From: an uncultured Sphingomonadales bacterium
Lineage (GTDB): Bacteria > Pseudomonadota > Alphaproteobacteria > Sphingomonadales > Sphingomonadaceae
Reading direction: 5' to 3'
DNA length: 9,329 bases
Assembly (NCBI GenBank): GCA_903958285.1
Contig: CAJBSR010000168.1
Location: forward strand, 1 to 9,329
How positions within the stretch are numbered: the stretch's first letter is position 1; each line of letters begins with the position of its first letter. Shown in pieces: positions 6,817 to 9,329 of the stretch. Position numbers and translations under genes: made by a program. A model generated the notes under the pieces. The model saw only the letters and a list, made by a program, of their open reading frames with translations. It was not told the DNA's origin and did no database searches.

Positions 6817-7377
6817 ATGGCTCGTGTGACCATTCCTGACGAAGCAGCCGGAAATCCATATGGCTACGCCCTGCGTCAGTACGCTCCGAAAATCGGGGCC
6901 GCTGGCGGTGCTTTCGCCACTGCCGTGTATCAATCGTCGCAGCTGCCATTGCGCGTGCTTGAAGCGGCACGCTATCGCACGGCACAAATCAACGGCTGTA
7001 TGGTCTGTCAGAGCATGCGAGCGGCAAAGCATGTTGATCAGTTTATTGAAGCTGGTGGCGGCGATGTCGCTCAGTCGATTGTCGCGCGCGGTGGCGCGGC
7101 GCCGGATGAGCACTTCTTCGCTGCAGTCGAAAATTGGCGGGATGCAGACTGTTTTTCGGAACAGGAACGCCTTGCGCTTGAGCATAGCGAGCGCGTGGCC
7201 CAAGATCCGCGCGGATTTGCGGATGATGAGCCCTATTGGATGCGGCTCCATGCCGCTTTCACAGATAGCGAGATTGTCGATCTGACACTGTGTATTTCGG
7301 CATGGATGGCCATGGGCCGGGTGACCCACATCCTAGAACTTGATACCGTATGCATGGACGACATGCTGGCTGCATGA
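6817..7377 (+). CDS. AhpD-like carboxymuconolactone decarboxylase-family protein with Arg in place of the relay His
   Basis: This 186-residue cytoplasmic protein starts at ATG 6817, nine bases after GAGGG (6803-6807). The family core is clear: E49, then INGCMVCQSM with C61 and C64, a middle helix (FSEQERLALEHSERV, 113-127), and the second CMD helix region (FTDSEIVDLTLCISAWMAMGR, 148-168, quoted in part). The spacing E, C+12, C+15 matches the AhpD catalytic set exactly. However, the position of the AhpD proton-relay histidine (i+19) is Arg68 (codon CGA at 7018); the nearest His is H72. Family members act as alkylhydroperoxidases, thiol-disulfide partners or decarboxylases. This one keeps the redox CxxC, so a thiol-based role is more likely than carboxymuconolactone decarboxylation (inference). 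C112, C159 and C179 are additional cysteines. It appears monocistronic, with a hairpin following its stop closely. Confidence 0.87.
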   Translation: MARVTIPDEAAGNPYGYALRQYAPKIGAAGGAFATAVYQSSQLPLRVLEAARYRTAQINGCMVCQSMRAAKHVDQFIEAGGGDVAQSIVARGGAAPDEHFFAAVENWRDADCFSEQERLALEHSERVAQDPRGFADDEPYWMRLHAAFTDSEIVDLTLCISAWMAMGRVTHILELDTVCMDDMLAA

Positions 7378-7382
7378 CGATT

Positions 7383-7410
7383 GGGCGAGGTCGAAGCCGC
7401 GCCCGCCTTT
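7383..7410 (+). terminator. Candidate intrinsic terminator of the CMD-family gene
   Basis: GGGCG (7383-7387) pairs with CGCCC (7400-7404). After one A-G mismatch, GGT (7389-7391) pairs with GCC (7396-7398, including a U-G wobble) around a CGAA tetraloop. The hairpin begins five bases after the TGA and is followed by GCCTTTCTCTCC, which is pyrimidine-rich but has only a three-T run. Position and stem strength favour a terminator; the short T-run lowers confidence. Confidence 0.45.
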
Positions 7411-7439
7411 CTCTCCTCACTTGCCCCGTGTCATCCTCA

Positions 7440-7484
7440 TGGCGCATCGCCGGACTCTTGTCCGTGCTCTGCGCCAAAAGGCGC
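7440..7484. repeat. Nested, mutually exclusive hairpins in the convergent spacer
   Basis: TGGCGCA (7440-7446) pairs with TGCGCCA (7470-7476), enclosing a second perfect stem CGGAC/GTCCG (7451-7455 with 7460-7464, TCTT loop). GCGCC (7471-7475) can instead pair with GGCGC (7480-7484) across AAAA. The block lies 42 bases beyond the stop of the leftward receptor gene, where its transcript should end, but no T-run follows on the minus strand. It may be a bidirectional termination zone or a dispersed intergenic palindromic element. Confidence 0.45.
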
Positions 7485-7525
7485 GCGGTGTTGGTGCGGG
7501 CAGAAATTCGGCCAAGCGGGGCTGG

Positions 7526-9329
7526 TCAGAATTTCACCCTTAGGCCGATCGTGGCTTCACGCGGTGTTCCCGGCTGGAGGAACAAGGTGGAGAAGCTGTT
7601 GGCATACCACGTCGTGTTGAACAGGTTCTGGACCGTGCCATAAAGCTCAAGCCGGTCGGACAGGGTCCAGTTGGCGAACGTCCGGACCAAGGTGTGCGCG
7701 GGCAAGCGGAAGGTGGTGGCGGTTTCGCCCAACCGGCTGCCCACATGTTGCACACCGGCACCGACCCGCAATCGTGTGGTGCCGATGTCCATGCCTTTGG
7801 CCAATTGCGCCGCAAATGTGTGGCGCGGGATGTTGATCAAGGGATCCCCAATCCGGACAGGCAAGTTGAAGTTCGGTTCCAGGACGTTCGACCGACTTTC
7901 CGCGTCAATATAGGCGTAAGACAGTAAGGCCTCCAACCCACCTGGAAGCCGTCCGTTAAGATCAAACTCCATCCCGCGGCTGCGCGCTTTCCCAATCGTG
8001 ATGAACGCACCCGGATTGACCTGATCGCTGACAAGGACGTTACGCTTGTTCATGGTGTAGACCGCCAGAGACCCCTGAAGCGCATTGTTTAGCACGCCAA
8101 ATTTCAGGCCCGCTTCGTAAGAGATGCTATATTCCGGATCGAACAACCGGCCCGCGGCGTCCGCGCCAAGGTTCGGGCGGAAGCCTTCACCATAGGTCGC
8201 ATAGAAGGAGACGGAATCAGACGCCGTCAGCACCGCGCCAATCTGGGGGCTGAACCGGTTATAGGTCCGCTCTTGCGAAAGGGTGGTGAGCCGGTTGAGG
8301 GCATTTAGCCGGAAGCTGTCATACCGCCCGCCGACGCGGACCGAGATCGCGTCTGACAAGGTGATCTGGTCCTGAAGGTAAAAGCCGGTGGCCCGTTGTT
8401 TGTCCAAACGGTCCGTCAGGGGCGCCGGGGTGGGCAAGGGGAACCGGCCATAGCTGGGGTTCAGGATATCAAAAACATAACCTGTCCGGTCGGTCGGGTT
8501 GCTGCTGACCGCGGGAGGGCGGAAGCGGCGGAACACCTGATCATTTTTGAAATCATCATAGTCCACACCGATGAGGACGCGGTTGCGCAGGCCCGCCAAG
8601 TGGAAGTCCCCGTCAAGTTCGGCCCGCAGCACGAGATGCGTGGCATCATAATCTCTCGACCGGCGTTGGCGGGAGAGTGAGCGCCCATCAACATAGATTT
8701 TCTGGCGCCCGCGGACGAGTTCCGGGTCGGAAGAAAAGCCTTCAAGGCTTGTGTCGCGATAGCTGCCGCCGACCAGCAGGCTCCAGTCATCGGAGAACTT
8801 GTGCTCAATTTGCACCTGATGGCCCAACACGTCGGCCTTATGCCGCCCGTCGCCCGGCTCTCCCAGAAACAGCTTGCGCGATACCAGCCCAAATCGGCCA
8901 TCGGGGGCAATTGTGCCCCGGTCAAATGGCGCGCGTGCCTGCGTCCATTCAAGGTCATAGCGCAGCGTGGTCTCATCGCCCAGACGTACGGCGATGGAGG
9001 GAAGGAATCCATAGCGGTCACTGCGGGGTCTGTTGCGGAAACTGCCGGCGTCTTCGCCATAGCCGATAAGGCGAACGGCGATGTTTGTGCCGATGGGAAG
9101 GTTGGCATCCACTTCGCCGCGATACCGGTCAAAGTCACCATATTGTGCGGCGACATAGCCTGTCAGCTTTTCAAAGATCGGCTGCTTGGTGACGAGATTG
9201 ATGGTGCCGCCTGGCTCTCCGCGGCCATAGAGGGCGGCTGTTGGTCCGCGCAGAATTTCGATGCGCTCAAGGCCGGCCGTGTCGCGTGGGCCGCCAAAAC
9301 CCCGCCCGCCGTTAAAGCCGTTGACCAGA
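7526..9329 (-). CDS. TonB-dependent siderophore-type receptor, 5'-truncated by the window edge
   Basis: The minus-strand frame stays open from the right edge (first full codon 9328-9326) to TGA at 7528-7526, giving 600 visible residues. Siderophore receptors are usually about 700-750 residues, so roughly 100-150 N-terminal residues (signal peptide, TonB box, start of plug) are missing. GTG at 9112 is internal, because the codons upstream of it spell a canonical plug: GFNGGRGFGGPRDTAG, then LERIEILRGPTAALYGRGEP and GGTINLVTKQP. This GRGEPGG type of plug end is typical of ferric-siderophore receptors. The barrel includes FYLQDQITLSDAISVRVGGR, YATYGEGFRPNLGADA and YEAGLKFG, and ends GLRVKF with the terminal Phe used for BAM insertion. 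The probable role is TonB-driven uptake of a ferric siderophore; which one cannot be read. It converges on the CMD-family gene and is not part of the plus-strand units. Any Fur box would lie outside the window. Confidence 0.93.
   Translation of the reverse strand, partial: LVNGFNGGRGFGGPRDTAGLERIEILRGPTAALYGRGEPGGTINLVTKQPIFEKLTGYVAAQYGDFDRYRGEVDANLPIGTNIAVRLIGYGEDAGSFRNRPRSDRYGFLPSIAVRLGDETTLRYDLEWTQARAPFDRGTIAPDGRFGLVSRKLFLGEPGDGRHKADVLGHQVQIEHKFSDDWSLLVGGSYRDTSLEGFSSDPELVRGRQKIYVDGRSLSRQRRSRDYDATHLVLRAELDGDFHLAGLRNRVLIGVDYDDFKNDQVFRRFRPPAVSSNPTDRTGYVFDILNPSYGRFPLPTPAPLTDRLDKQRATGFYLQDQITLSDAISVRVGGRYDSFRLNALNRLTTLSQERTYNRFSPQIGAVLTASDSVSFYATYGEGFRPNLGADAAGRLFDPEYSISYEAGLKFGVLNNALQGSLAVYTMNKRNVLVSDQVNPGAFITIGKARSRGMEFDLNGRLPGGLEALLSYAYIDAESRSNVLEPNFNLPVRIGDPLINIPRHTFAAQLAKGMDIGTTRLRVGAGVQHVGSRLGETATTFRLPAHTLVRTFANWTLSDRLELYGTVQNLFNTTWYANSFSTLFLQPGTPREATIGLRVKF

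Noticed and set aside
6757..7329. A 190-codon minus-strand frame opposite the CMD-family gene
   Set aside because: It is antisense to a gene with clear family motifs and shows no domain of its own.
9110..9112. GTG at 9112 as the start of the minus-strand receptor
   Set aside because: The same frame continues to the right edge and encodes a canonical plug domain upstream of this codon.
8461..9156. A 231-codon minus-strand frame overlapping the siderophore-type receptor
   Set aside because: It is an out-of-frame reading of the receptor gene, rich in low-information residues and without a motif.

Overview
The window looks like a chromosomal stretch from an alphaproteobacterium, most likely a sphingomonad (Sphingomonadales). 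I infer this from the style of the first TonB-dependent receptor (the plug signature around bases 260-350 and the barrel end at 2109-2132), a second TonB-dependent receptor nearby, and moderately high GC (roughly 55-60% by eye). No rRNA, tRNA, CRISPR array, insertion sequence or phage gene is visible.

Layout. (1) Bases 1-3127, plus strand: the 3' part of a TonB-dependent outer-membrane receptor, then a secreted metallo-beta-lactamase-fold hydrolase whose ATG overlaps the receptor's stop by one base. This is a tight two-gene unit. (2) Bases 3128-3427: a gap with no convincing gene. It holds a perfect 12-bp palindrome, GATAGCGCTATC, that looks like a LacI-family operator over a possible -35 element. 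(3) Bases 3428-6487, plus strand: a 1019-residue protein without a signal peptide. It has split RTX-type repeats, six calcium-loop FG-GAP/VCBS repeats that probably form a beta-propeller, and two copies of a ~100-residue C-terminal module. It is probably exported by type I secretion, but no exporter gene is in the window. (4) Bases 6488-6816: a gap with a small hairpin just after the RTX gene and a perfect 16-bp palindrome ahead of the next gene. (5) Bases 6817-7377, plus strand: an AhpD-like carboxymuconolactone decarboxylase-family protein that keeps CxxC but has Arg where AhpD has its proton-relay His. (6) Bases 7378-7525: a short convergent spacer dense in hairpins. (7) Bases 7526-9329, minus strand: the 3' part of a siderophore-type TonB-dependent receptor that runs off the right edge.

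How the genes may work together. The receptor and the exported hydrolase could import and process one ligand, since the enzyme would sit in the periplasm into which the receptor delivers. The ligand cannot be read from the sequence. The RTX/FG-GAP protein seems to be its own transcription unit encoding an extracellular calcium-binding protein. The CMD-family protein stands alone, and the siderophore-type receptor belongs to a separate leftward unit. I see no defence system or new mobile element. The most unusual items are the RTX protein's architecture with its duplicated end module, the LacI-like palindrome in front of it, and the His-to-Arg change in the AhpD-like protein.
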